Under the pieces are notes generated by a model. The model was not told where the DNA came from. It did not search any database and saw only the letters and a program-made list of their open reading frames with translations. From positions 1 through 64,000 of the forward strand of contig DATKOR010000080.1 in assembly GCA_035524495.1 (NCBI GenBank): a stretch of DNA of 64,000 bases, in the 5' to 3' direction. The translations under genes were made by a program, and so were the position numbers. The DNA is from CAIKZZ01 sp035524495. Lineage in GTDB: Bacteria > Pseudomonadota > Gammaproteobacteria > Steroidobacterales > Steroidobacteraceae. Shown piece by piece: positions 1-8,051 of this stretch (its first letter is position 1; each line of letters opens with the position of its first letter).

Positions 1-398
1 TGCTCGGTCTTACCGGCATTGGGCATCCGCCCGCCCCAGGTGACCGTCTCATTTCCGGCTACGACGACGACGTCGCCGTAGATCCGCAGATACTCGATCT
101 GCCGGTCGTAGACGCTGATCACCAGAAATCCCGACTGGACCATCCCCAGAACCTGCTGCTTGCTCACGAACTTGTTCAAAGGATTCGTGACCACGAAATC
201 ATCGGACCACAGCCGCGCCATCGCGGCCGGGTCGTTGTGCACGAAGGCCTCGACCTCTTCGCCATTGAGGCGCCGGATCTGCGCCTCGATGCGACTGTCG
301 CGCAAGCCCGCAGGATGATCTGCGCGGACCGCCGCGGGCCACGTGCCGACGCCGGCCAGCGACAGCAGGAGCGCGGTACACACTAAGCCGTGCTTCAT
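1..398 (-). CDS. Secreted NTF2-like (SnoaL/DUF4440-type) protein, C-terminus cut by window edge
   Basis: The reading frame is open from an ATG at 398 down to the window edge, so the C-terminus is missing. The product begins with a signal peptide (MKHGLVCTALLLSLAGV, probable cut after VRA). The mature part has the alpha-beta pattern of NTF2-like/DUF4440 proteins: an amphipathic helix (RLNGEEVEAFVHNDPAAMAR), then LWSDDFVVTNPLNKFVSKQQ, then strands around YDRQIEYLRIYGDVVVVAG. In this family the cone-shaped fold binds small ligands or acts as a minor enzyme, so a specific function cannot be given. The family call rests on pattern recognition only. Confidence 0.6.
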   Translation of the reverse strand, partial: MKHGLVCTALLLSLAGVGTWPAAVRADHPAGLRDSRIEAQIRRLNGEEVEAFVHNDPAAMARLWSDDFVVTNPLNKFVSKQQVLGMVQSGFLVISVYDRQIEYLRIYGDVVVVAGNETVTWGGRMPNAGKTE

Positions 399-1029
399 GT
401 TCTTGAGCCTCCGACCATCAGCGGTGAAAGTCGGACGATACCGCCGCTCCCGCGCACGGCGCCAACCGGCGGCCGGCGTCGTCACGACCCTGGCGGCCAC
501 CGATCCCGGGCCGTGGCCGTCTCGCGCGCGGGTGCAGACGGACGGCGCGCTCCTCGCGCCGCTGCCGGTGCAAAATGGGGTCGATAAACGTATATTAAGC
601 AATAGCTTGGCGACTATTGCTGACCCAAGACCGAGGTGCGCCAGCGGGTCGCTCATCGGTGCCGTCCGAGAGGCGGCCTCCAGATCCCAGCGCCACGCCT
701 TCACATTCGGGCGCGCCGCAGCGCGAGAGCACAGGCTGGCCGCGTGTACGACATTTGTACATGTGCCGATTTCCTCAGGCATGATCCCTGCCTTTCGTAG
801 CCAGCGCCGGCGCGGTGGATCCGATCGTTCGTGACCTTTCTTCACGCTCCCGACAGCGACCGGTGCATGGCGGCGGGGCCGCGGTCGTCGCGTGCTGACG
901 TCGTCCGATAGCCGCACGATGAGCCGCAGAACGGAGTACGATCATTGCGCCCCTCCGAAACTTTCGTTGCAGGTGGTCCCGCGCGCGTGCGGCGTGCGGG
1001 AGGCGCGCATCGCAGGGAGCTGAAAGCGC
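399..1029. other. Intergenic region, about 630 bp, no convincing gene
   Basis: The region lies between the divergently transcribed NTF2-like gene and the hybrid kinase. The only open frames across it are arginine-rich products of GC-rich sequence and lack recognisable features. It does contain an AT-rich island near 571-621 (including TATATTAAG) with an inverted repeat at 598-621, and a second dyad, TGTAC-N7-GTACA, at 745-761. These look like promoter or operator sequence serving one or both flanking genes. Confidence 0.5.
598..621. promoter_or_regulatory. Perfect 8-bp inverted repeat in an AT-rich island
   Basis: Arms AGCAATAG (598-605) and CTATTGCT (614-621) are exact reverse complements separated by 8 bp. 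The sequence just before them is AT-rich in an otherwise GC-rich neighbourhood. The spacing suits a dimeric transcription factor or a small RNA hairpin. No T-run follows, so it is unlikely to be a terminator. Confidence 0.4.
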
Positions 1030-2583
1030 GTGAACGAACGGAAGGTCCTCTCGCCGCAACTCGTCGCGACCGTGCTCGACGCGGCGCCCGACGCGATCGT
1101 CGTCATCGCCGCCGACGGGCGCATCCAGTTTGCGAACCAGCAGGTCCTCGAGCTGTTCGGCTACTCGCACGACGAGGTCGTCGGTCTCGCGATCGAGATG
1201 CTGATCCCCGAGCGTTTCCGCGAGCGCCATCCCGCGCACCGGCGCGGATACGCTGACGCGGGACGACGCCGGCCAATGGGAACGGGACTCGACCTGTTCG
1301 CGCGCCACCGCGACGGCCACGAGATCCCGGTCGAGGTGAGCCTCAGCCCGATCGCGACCGAAGGCGGTGCGCTCGTGGCGGCGGCGATCCGCGACGTGAC
1401 CGATCGGCGCCGCACGCAGCTCGAACTTCAGGCGGCACGCGAGTCCGCCGATCGCGCCAACCAGGCGAAGAGTCGATTCCTCGCGACGGCGAGCCACGAC
1501 CTGCGTCAGCCGCTGCAGACGCTTGCGCTCTTGAACGGGAGCCTGAAACGCCTGGTCAGGGATGCCGACCTGACCGAGGTGCTCGCTCGCCAGGACCAGG
1601 CGATCGGCGCGATGTCGCGGCTCCTGAACGCGCTGCTCGACATCAGCAAGCTCGAGTCGGGCGCCATCAGGCCGGAAGTCTCCGACTTCACGGTGCAGGC
1701 GCTCTTCGAGGAACTGCGTTCGGAGTTCGCCGCGCTCGCCGCCGAGAAGGGCCTCAAGCTCACAATCGAGCCGAGCGAGGAATCGATCCACAGCGACCCG
1801 GCCCTCATCGGGCAGGTGCTGCGCAACCTGGTGGCGAACGCGATCAAGTACACGGGCGAGGGCTGCGTCAGGCTGCGGGCGATGCACGAGCACGCCTTCG
1901 TGAGGCTCGAAGTGCTCGACACCGGCATCGGGATCCCGGCGAGTCAGCTGCCCTACATCTGCGAGGAGTTCTATCAGGTCGACGTGCCCACGAACTCGAG
2001 CCGCGACGGCTACGGCTTGGGACTCAGCATCGTGCAGAGGATCGCGAAGCTCCTCGAAGTGCGACTCGACGTGCAGTCGGAGGTCGGTCGCGGCTCGACC
2101 TTCGCGCTGATCGTGCCGGCGGGCGCGCGCCGCGCCGCGCGCCCGGCACCGGCCATGGCCGCCGCGTCCGCTGCGCCACGCACCGAGAGCCGCGCGCCGC
2201 ACGTGCTGCTCGTCGAGGACGACGAGGCGGTCCGCGCCGCGACGCGTCTGTTGCTCAAGGTCGCGGGCTACCGGGTGACCGCGGCGACCACGGTCGCCGA
2301 GGCCGCGCAGGGCGCGCGCGAGCACGCCGACATCGAGCTCCTGGTCACCGACTATCACCTTGGGAACCTGGAGACCGGCCTGCAGGCGATCGCGGCCGTG
2401 CGCGCCGAACGCGGGCCGGAACTACGCACCGTGCTCGTGACCGGCGACACGTCCTCGGCCGTCAAGGAACTCGCGAACGCGACCTACGTGCACGTGATCA
2501 GCAAGCCGATCAACGCCGACGAGTTCCTCGTCCTGCTCGCCTCGATGCGAGCGCCGGACGGCCGTTCTCAGCGGGGCGGATAG
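1030..2583 (+). CDS. Soluble hybrid histidine kinase (PAS-HisKA-HATPase-REC)
   Basis: This 517-residue sensor kinase has, in order, a PAS domain (about residues 10-125, DAAPDAIVVIAADG... to AAAIRDVTDR), a HisKA dimerisation/phosphoacceptor region with the H-box ATASHDLRQPLQTL (His156), an ATPase domain with N-box NLVANAIKYT (about 267-275) and G-boxes DTGIGI and GYGLGLSI, and a C-terminal receiver domain (about 390-510) with acidic pair VEDDEA, phosphoacceptor Asp441 (TDYHLG) and Lys491 (SKPIN). No membrane segment is visible, so it probably senses a cytoplasmic signal. The start is a GTG at 1030 preceded by AGGGAG. No separate response regulator or Hpt partner is encoded nearby. The signal is unknown. 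Confidence 0.92.
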   Translation: MNERKVLSPQLVATVLDAAPDAIVVIAADGRIQFANQQVLELFGYSHDEVVGLAIEMLIPERFRERHPAHRRGYADAGRRRPMGTGLDLFARHRDGHEIPVEVSLSPIATEGGALVAAAIRDVTDRRRTQLELQAARESADRANQAKSRFLATASHDLRQPLQTLALLNGSLKRLVRDADLTEVLARQDQAIGAMSRLLNALLDISKLESGAIRPEVSDFTVQALFEELRSEFAALAAEKGLKLTIEPSEESIHSDPALIGQVLRNLVANAIKYTGEGCVRLRAMHEHAFVRLEVLDTGIGIPASQLPYICEEFYQVDVPTNSSRDGYGLGLSIVQRIAKLLEVRLDVQSEVGRGSTFALIVPAGARRAARPAPAMAAASAAPRTESRAPHVLLVEDDEAVRAATRLLLKVAGYRVTAATTVAEAAQGAREHADIELLVTDYHLGNLETGLQAIAAVRAERGPELRTVLVTGDTSSAVKELANATYVHVISKPINADEFLVLLASMRAPDGRSQRGG

Positions 2584-3095
2584 CGCGAAAGGATCGCCGC
2601 GACCGCCTCGCGCAGCGGCGCATCGGGGTGATCGAGGTCCGCGCGCGAAAGCGGCTTCTTCGCCCAGCCGTGCCAGACGGGCCGGTGGCTGCGCGCGTCG
2701 AAGAGGTCGATCGAAAGCGTCCCCTCGCGATACTGCCGAACGTCGACGGCGCTGCCGAAGTAGCCCTCGCCCCACGGCCAGGCGCCGCGATACTCGACGG
2801 GGTAGCTCGTGACCTCGGTGCGCTCGGCCGACGACAGCGTGAAGTCGACCGCGAGGTCGGCCTGCGAGACGTCGGCGGCGGGCCGCAGGCCCTTGGCCTC
2901 GAGCTCGGCGCTCACCGCGTCCTGGACGCGGCGGATGTTGAGCGGATTGCTGATCGTCGGGTGCTCGCGCGCCATCCACGCGAACGTCTGGTAGCCCGCG
3001 AAGGAGGCCGCGTGATCGAAGTCCGAGCCCACATCGAGCGTCGCGCACGCGGCGAGCGCGAACGCGACGGCAAGGACGGCAGTCAGACGGCTCAT
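2568..3095 (-). CDS. DUF4136 family lipoprotein
   Basis: The product is about 175 residues and starts MSRLTAVLAVAFALAACATL, a lipoprotein signal peptide with lipobox LAAC. The body (DVGSDFDHAASFAGYQTFAW ... NPLNIRRVQDAVSAELEAKG ... DLAVDFTLSSAERTE ... GTLSIDLFDARSHRPVWHG ... AVAAILSRYPPR) matches my memory of the DUF4136 envelope lipoprotein family, whose function is unknown. I chose the ATG at 3095 because GAGGAG lies 7 nt upstream; an in-frame upstream ATG at 3203 would add a non-signal-like N-terminus. The gene converges on the hybrid kinase and the two coding regions overlap by 16 bp. Confidence 0.85.
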   Translation of the reverse strand: MSRLTAVLAVAFALAACATLDVGSDFDHAASFAGYQTFAWMAREHPTISNPLNIRRVQDAVSAELEAKGLRPAADVSQADLAVDFTLSSAERTEVTSYPVEYRGAWPWGEGYFGSAVDVRQYREGTLSIDLFDARSHRPVWHGWAKKPLSRADLDHPDAPLREAVAAILSRYPPR

Positions 3096-3185
3096 CGCGT
3101 TGCTCCTCAGGGCGGCCGGGTGCCGTCCCGATGATGCGCCGGCGGGTCGCGGCCGACGGTAGGGACATCGCGCAGGGGCATTTCG

Positions 3186-3815
3186 ATGAGGTGGCGACCC
3201 CACGGGGCGGTGTCGGCGTCCTTTACGCCTGGTGTTACGCGCCGGGCGGGAACCGTGGCGAATCAGAGCTCTAGGCGCGTGGAGCGCTTCTTGCAGGGCG
3301 TCTTCCTGGGGGCCGGCATCGCCGGTGATGGATGGCGCGTGGACGTGACGAGCGAATCTGCGGGAGTCGTGGGCGAGCGGCGCGTCGCGCGGGGCGACCG
3401 GCGGCGGCGCTTCGTGTTTTCGCTGTTCTACGGGGGCTTAAAGCCCCGGCGCCGCAACGGCCGGCGCGCGACCGACCACCATCGGCCGATCATCGACTGG
3501 CACGGGCCGGAACTGTTCGCGAGCTCGATCCTCGTACTGGTGCTGTGCGTGGCCGATGCGCTGCTGACGCTGTGGCTGATGACGCAGGGTGCGAGCGAGG
3601 CGAATCCGTTGATGGCGCCACTGCTCGGCGGCGACGTGCAGCACTTCGCGATCACCAAGCTCGCGTTGACGGGCGGCGGCATCGTGACGCTCGTGGCACT
3701 CGCGAACGTCCGGATTTTCCGGACCTTCAAGGTCGGCACGCTCGTGCACACGGTGCTCGTCGCCTACCTCATCCTCGTCTCCTACGAGCTCGCGCTCGTC
3801 GCCAGGACCGCGTAG
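3186..3815 (+). CDS. Small membrane protein of the DUF5658 type
   Basis: The C-terminal half carries an arginine-rich lead-in (LKPRRRNGRR) and about three transmembrane segments (ASSILVLVLCVADALLTLWL, ITKLALTGGGIVTLVALA, LVHTVLVAYLILVSYELA). The conserved-looking DALLTLWLMTQGASEANPL is typical of DUF5658. The first 50 or so codons use rarer codons and look unlike the rest, so translation may really begin at a GTG at 3339 or 3345 rather than the ATG at 3186. It is transcribed divergently from the DUF4136 lipoprotein gene. The function is unknown. Confidence 0.7.
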   Translation: MRWRPHGAVSASFTPGVTRRAGTVANQSSRRVERFLQGVFLGAGIAGDGWRVDVTSESAGVVGERRVARGDRRRRFVFSLFYGGLKPRRRNGRRATDHHRPIIDWHGPELFASSILVLVLCVADALLTLWLMTQGASEANPLMAPLLGGDVQHFAITKLALTGGGIVTLVALANVRIFRTFKVGTLVHTVLVAYLILVSYELALVARTA

Positions 3816-3862
3816 CCCGCGCACGACGCGCGCGTCAGCTCGCGTAAGCGACTGAATGTCTT

Positions 3863-3891
3863 TTGTTTGTCGCGGCGCCATCCGCTAGACT
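3863..3891 (+). promoter_or_regulatory. Putative promoter of sucA-sucB-lpd
   Basis: TTGTTT (3863-3868) and TAGACT (3886-3891) are separated by 17 bp, upstream of sucA. Transcription from about 3898 would give a leader near 39 nt. No strong Shine-Dalgarno is seen before the sucA ATG. The call comes from visual matching only. Confidence 0.4.
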
Positions 3892-3936
3892 TTCGGCATA
3901 TTCGGCGTCGATCGGCCCGCCCAGCACACCCCCGGC

Positions 3937-6846
3937 ATGAGCTCCACCCTAAGCGACTGGTTCGCGTCCTCCGCTTTGTCGGGCGCGAACGCCGCGTTCG
4001 TCGAGGAACTCTACGAACGCTTCCTCTCCGATCCCGAGTCGGTCCCGCCCGAATGGCGCGGCTACTTCCGCACGCTGCCGGCCGGCGCCGCGACGCGCGA
4101 GCAGCCGCATGGCCCGGTCCGGGCCGCGTTCCTCGCGCGGGCCCGGGCGCCGCGCGTCGGCGCCGGACCCGCGACCGCGGGCACCGAGACCGCCGCCAAG
4201 CAGGGCGCGGTGTCGCGGATGGTGCAGGTGTACGCGAACCGCGGGCACCTCGTCGCGCGCATCGATCCGCTCGGCCTCATGCAGCGCGAGACGCCGAGCG
4301 TGCTCGGGCTCGACTACTTCGGGCTGACGCCGGCCGACCTCGACGAGGAGTTCTTCACCGGCTCGCGCTCGGACGCGATCCCGTCGCGGATGAAGCTCAG
4401 GGACATCATCGCGCAGCTCAAGTTCATCTACTGCGACACGATCGGCGCCGAGTTCGCGCACGTGTCCTCGACCGAGGAGCGGCTGTGGCTGCAGGAGCAG
4501 TTCCAGGTCAGCCGGCTGCGCCACCGTTTCACGCCGGAGGAGCGTCGCAACATCCTCTGGCAGCTGACGGCCGCCGAGGGCCTCGAGCGTTACCTGCACA
4601 CGAAGTACGTCGGCCAGAAGCGCTTCTCGCTCGAGGGCGGCGACTCGCTGATACCGATGCTCGACGACCTGATCCAGCACGGCGGCGGGCACGGCGTCGA
4701 GGAGTGCGTGATCGGCATGGCGCACCGCGGGCGCCTGAACGTGCTCGTGAACCTGCTCGGCAAGTCGCCCTCGGACCTCTTCTCGGAATTCGAGGGCCAC
4801 TACGACCTGCAGGGCCTGAAGGGCTCGGGCGACGTCAAGTACCACAAGGGCTTCTCGGCGGACCTGCGCACGCCGAACGGCAACGTGCACGTCGCGCTCG
4901 CGTTCAACCCCTCGCACCTCGAGGTCGTGGACCCGGTCGTCGAGGGCTCGGTGCGCGCGCGCCAGGAGCGCCGCGGCGATGCCGGGGGCGAGCGCGTGCT
5001 GGCGGTGCTGATCCACGGCGACGCCGCATTTGCGGGCCAGGGCGTCGTCATGGAGACGCTGCAGCTGTCGCAGGCGCGCGGCTTCTGCACGGGCGGCACG
5101 GTCCACCTCGTGATCAACAACCAGGTCGGCTTCACGACCTCGGATCCGAAGGACGCGCGCTCGACGCTGTACTGCTCCGACGTCGCCAAGATCGTCGAGG
5201 CGCCGATCTTCCACGTCAACGGCGATGACCCCGAGGCCTGCGTGTTCGTCACGCGCCTCGCGCTCGACTACCGGATGAAGTTCCGCAAGGACGTCGTCAT
5301 CGACCTCGTCTGCTACCGCCGCCACGGCCACAACGAGGCCGACGAGCCCGCCGCGACGCAGCCTTCGATGTACCAGACGATCCGCAAGCACCCTACGCCG
5401 CGCCAGATCTACGCCGACCGGCTCGCCGGCGACGGCGTGCTCGCCGCGGGCGACGCCGCGCGGATGGTCGAGGCCTACCGCGGCGGGCTCGACGCCGGCA
5501 AGCCGCAGGCCCGCGCCGCGCTCGGGCTGATCGGCAACAAGTACACCGTCGACTGGTCGGCGCACGTCGCGGCCGATCCGGGCGAGGACACGGTCACCGG
5601 TGTCGAGGCGTCGCACCTCAAGGAACTCGGCAGCCGGCTCGTGCAGTTCCCGGCCGACTTCACGCTGCACCCGCGCGTCGCGAAGATCTACGAGGAGCGC
5701 ACGCGCATGCTCGCCGGCGAGGCGCCGCTCGACTGGGGCGCCGCCGAGACGCTCGCCTACGCGACCCTGGTCGACCAGGGCTACGGCGTGCGGATCACCG
5801 GCCAGGACAGCGCGCGCGGCACGTTCTTCCACCGCCACGCGGTGCTGCACGACCAGGGCAGCGAGCGGATCTACACGCCGCTCGAGCACCTGGTGCGCGC
5901 CGAGCGCTTCCGCGTCACCGACTCGGTGCTTTCGGAGGAGGCGGTGCTCGGCTTCGAGTACGGCTTCGCGACGACGTCCCCCGACGTGCTCGTGATCTGG
6001 GAGGGCCAGTTCGGCGACTTCGTCAACGGCGCGCAGGTCATCATCGACCAGTTCATCAGCTCGGGCGAGGCGAAGTGGGGGCGGCTGTGCGGCATGGCGC
6101 TGCTGCTGCCGCACGGCTACGAGGGCCAGGGTCCCGAGCACTCCTCAGCGCGCCTCGAGCGCTTCCTGCAGCTGTGCGCCGAGTGGAACATGCAGGTGTG
6201 CGTGCCCTCGACGCCGGCGCAGATGTTCCACATGCTGAGGCGCCAGATGGTGCGGCCGCTGCGCAAGCCGCTGATCGTCATGACGCCGAAGAGCCTGCTG
6301 CGCCACCGGCTCGCGGTCTCGGACCTCGGCGAGCTGACGCAGGGGCACTTCCGGCCGCTGATCGACGAGATCGACGCCCTCGACGCCGCGGCGGTGCGCC
6401 GCGTGGTGTTCTGCAGCGGCAAGGTCTACTTCGACCTGCTCGAGCGGCGCCGCGCCGACAATCTCAAGGACGTCGCGATCGTGCGCCTCGAGCAGCTGTA
6501 TCCGTTCCCGGCCGGCGACTACGAGGCGACGCTCGCGCGCTACCCGAACGCGCACGAGATCGTCTGGTGCCAGGAGGAGCCGCAGAACCAGGGCGCCTGG
6601 TACCAGATCCGCCACCGGCTGCAGGATCCGCTGTCGACCGTGGACCTGCTGCTGTACGCCGGACGCCCGGGCGCCGCGGCACCGGCCACCGGCATCCACG
6701 AGCTGCACGTCCAGCAGCAGCAGGCGCTCGTGCGCACGGCGCTGACCGCGAGCGCCGCCGAGGACACCGGTCGCGAGACGACCCGGCTGCTGGCGGCGCG
6801 GCACGCGAGCGACGAACAGCCGAAGACCATCAGGAAGACCTCATGA
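3937..6846 (+). CDS. sucA: 2-oxoglutarate dehydrogenase E1 component
   Basis: This is the thiamine-diphosphate-dependent decarboxylase of the 2-oxoglutarate dehydrogenase complex; it decarboxylates 2-oxoglutarate and transfers succinyl to the E2 lipoyl group in the TCA cycle. The 969 residues are slightly longer than the usual 930-950. Visible signatures are the N-terminal E2-binding LSGANAAFVEELYERFL, GMAHRGRLNVL, VINNQVGFTTSDPKDARST, NGDDPEA, CYRRHGHNEADEPA, EGQFGDFVNGAQVIIDQF and LLPHGYEGQGPEHSSARLE. The TGA stop overlaps the sucB start (ATGA), so the two genes are translationally coupled. The succinyl-CoA synthetase genes sucCD do not follow here. Confidence 0.98.
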   Translation: MSSTLSDWFASSALSGANAAFVEELYERFLSDPESVPPEWRGYFRTLPAGAATREQPHGPVRAAFLARARAPRVGAGPATAGTETAAKQGAVSRMVQVYANRGHLVARIDPLGLMQRETPSVLGLDYFGLTPADLDEEFFTGSRSDAIPSRMKLRDIIAQLKFIYCDTIGAEFAHVSSTEERLWLQEQFQVSRLRHRFTPEERRNILWQLTAAEGLERYLHTKYVGQKRFSLEGGDSLIPMLDDLIQHGGGHGVEECVIGMAHRGRLNVLVNLLGKSPSDLFSEFEGHYDLQGLKGSGDVKYHKGFSADLRTPNGNVHVALAFNPSHLEVVDPVVEGSVRARQERRGDAGGERVLAVLIHGDAAFAGQGVVMETLQLSQARGFCTGGTVHLVINNQVGFTTSDPKDARSTLYCSDVAKIVEAPIFHVNGDDPEACVFVTRLALDYRMKFRKDVVIDLVCYRRHGHNEADEPAATQPSMYQTIRKHPTPRQIYADRLAGDGVLAAGDAARMVEAYRGGLDAGKPQARAALGLIGNKYTVDWSAHVAADPGEDTVTGVEASHLKELGSRLVQFPADFTLHPRVAKIYEERTRMLAGEAPLDWGAAETLAYATLVDQGYGVRITGQDSARGTFFHRHAVLHDQGSERIYTPLEHLVRAERFRVTDSVLSEEAVLGFEYGFATTSPDVLVIWEGQFGDFVNGAQVIIDQFISSGEAKWGRLCGMALLLPHGYEGQGPEHSSARLERFLQLCAEWNMQVCVPSTPAQMFHMLRRQMVRPLRKPLIVMTPKSLLRHRLAVSDLGELTQGHFRPLIDEIDALDAAAVRRVVFCSGKVYFDLLERRRADNLKDVAIVRLEQLYPFPAGDYEATLARYPNAHEIVWCQEEPQNQGAWYQIRHRLQDPLSTVDLLLYAGRPGAAAPATGIHELHVQQQQALVRTALTASAAEDTGRETTRLLAARHASDEQPKTIRKTS

Positions 6847-8030
6847 CGATCGAAGTGCGAGTTCCACAGCTGCCGGAATCGGTCGCCGACGCGACGCTGG
6901 TCGCCTGGCACAAGCAGCCGGGCGATGCCGTCGGCCGCGACGAGAACCTCGCCGACCTCGAAACCGACAAGGTGGTGCTCGAGGTGCCCGCGCCGGTCGC
7001 GGGCGTCCTCAGGGACATCAAGGTCGCCGCCGGTGCGACCGTGACCTCGGGGACGCTGCTCGCCGTCATCGAGGCGGGCGAGGCCGCGACCGCCAAGGCG
7101 ACCGAGGCGCCAGCGCCGACCGCCGCCGCGAAGGGCGAGGGCGCGAAGCTCGGCCCGGCGGCGCGCCGCATCGTCGAGGAGAAGCACCTCGACCCGGCGA
7201 CGATCGCCGGCTCGGGCCGCGAGGGCCGCGTCACGAAGCAGGACGTCGTGCGCGCGCTCGACGCCAAGCCCGCCGCGGCGCCGGCCCCGAAGCCGGTACC
7301 GCCGCCGCCGGTCGCGACGCCGCGCACCGGCCGCACCGAGCAGCGCGTGCCGATGACGCGGCTGCGCGCCCGGATCGCCACGCGCCTCGTCGAGGCGCAG
7401 TCGACGCAGGCGCTGCTGACGACCTTCAACGAGGTCGACATGCAGTCGCTCAACGAGGCGCGCGCCCGCCACAAGGAGCGCTTCGAGAAGGTCCACGGCG
7501 TGCGGCTCGGCTTCATGTCGTTCTTCGTCAAGGCCGCGGTCGAGGCGCTGCGGCGCTTCCCGGTCGTCAACGCCTACGTCGACGGCAGCGACATCGTCTA
7601 CCACGACTACTACGACGTCGGCGTCGCGGTGTCGACGGATCGCGGGCTGATCGTGCCGGTGCTGCGCGATGCGGACCTGATGAGCGCCGCCGACATCGAG
7701 CGGGCGATCGGGGCCTACGCGCAGAAGGCGCGCGACGGCTCGATCACGATCGAGGAACTCACCGGCGGCACGTTCTCGATCACCAACGGCGGGGTGTTCG
7801 GGTCGCTGCTGTCGACGCCGATCGTCAACTCGCCGCAGAGCGCGATCCTCGGCATGCACAAGGTCCAGGAGCGGCCGGTGGCCGTCGGCGGGCAGGTGGT
7901 GGTGCGCCCGATGATGTACCTCGCGCTCACCTACGACCACCGCATCATCGACGGCCGCGAGGCCGTGCAGTTCCTCGTCACGATCAAGGACTGCCTCGAG
8001 GACCCGACGCGGCTGCTGCTGCAGGTCTGA
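6843..8030 (+). CDS. sucB: Dihydrolipoyllysine succinyltransferase, E2 of 2-oxoglutarate dehydrogenase
   Basis: The 395-residue E2 core subunit transfers succinyl from its swinging lipoyl arm to CoA. The domains are an N-terminal lipoyl domain (residues 1-77) with the lipoylated lysine in DLETDKVVLEVP, an Ala/Pro-rich linker, a peripheral-subunit-binding domain (GPAARRIVEEKHLDPATIAG ... GRVTKQDV), a second Pro-rich linker and the catalytic domain ending in YDHRIIDGRE, with the catalytic His and Asp of HxxxDG. The start at 6843 overlaps the sucA stop (ATGA). lpd follows 21 nt after the stop, giving a three-gene operon for the complete complex. Confidence 0.98.
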   Translation: MTIEVRVPQLPESVADATLVAWHKQPGDAVGRDENLADLETDKVVLEVPAPVAGVLRDIKVAAGATVTSGTLLAVIEAGEAATAKATEAPAPTAAAKGEGAKLGPAARRIVEEKHLDPATIAGSGREGRVTKQDVVRALDAKPAAAPAPKPVPPPPVATPRTGRTEQRVPMTRLRARIATRLVEAQSTQALLTTFNEVDMQSLNEARARHKERFEKVHGVRLGFMSFFVKAAVEALRRFPVVNAYVDGSDIVYHDYYDVGVAVSTDRGLIVPVLRDADLMSAADIERAIGAYAQKARDGSITIEELTGGTFSITNGGVFGSLLSTPIVNSPQSAILGMHKVQERPVAVGGQVVVRPMMYLALTYDHRIIDGREAVQFLVTIKDCLEDPTRLLLQV

Positions 8031-8051
8031 CCGGACAGGGGATTCCCGAAC

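Noticed and set aside
343..834. 163-codon plus-strand frame in the 5-prime intergenic region
   Set aside because: Overlaps the NTF2-like gene start, is Arg/Ser-rich, has no ribosome-binding site or family resemblance.
775..2358. 527-codon minus-strand frame opposite the hybrid kinase
   Set aside because: Mirrors the kinase codons; the plus-strand product has full kinase motifs.
3949..6141. 730-codon minus-strand frame opposite sucA
   Set aside because: Antisense shadow with low-complexity Arg/Val/Asp composition.
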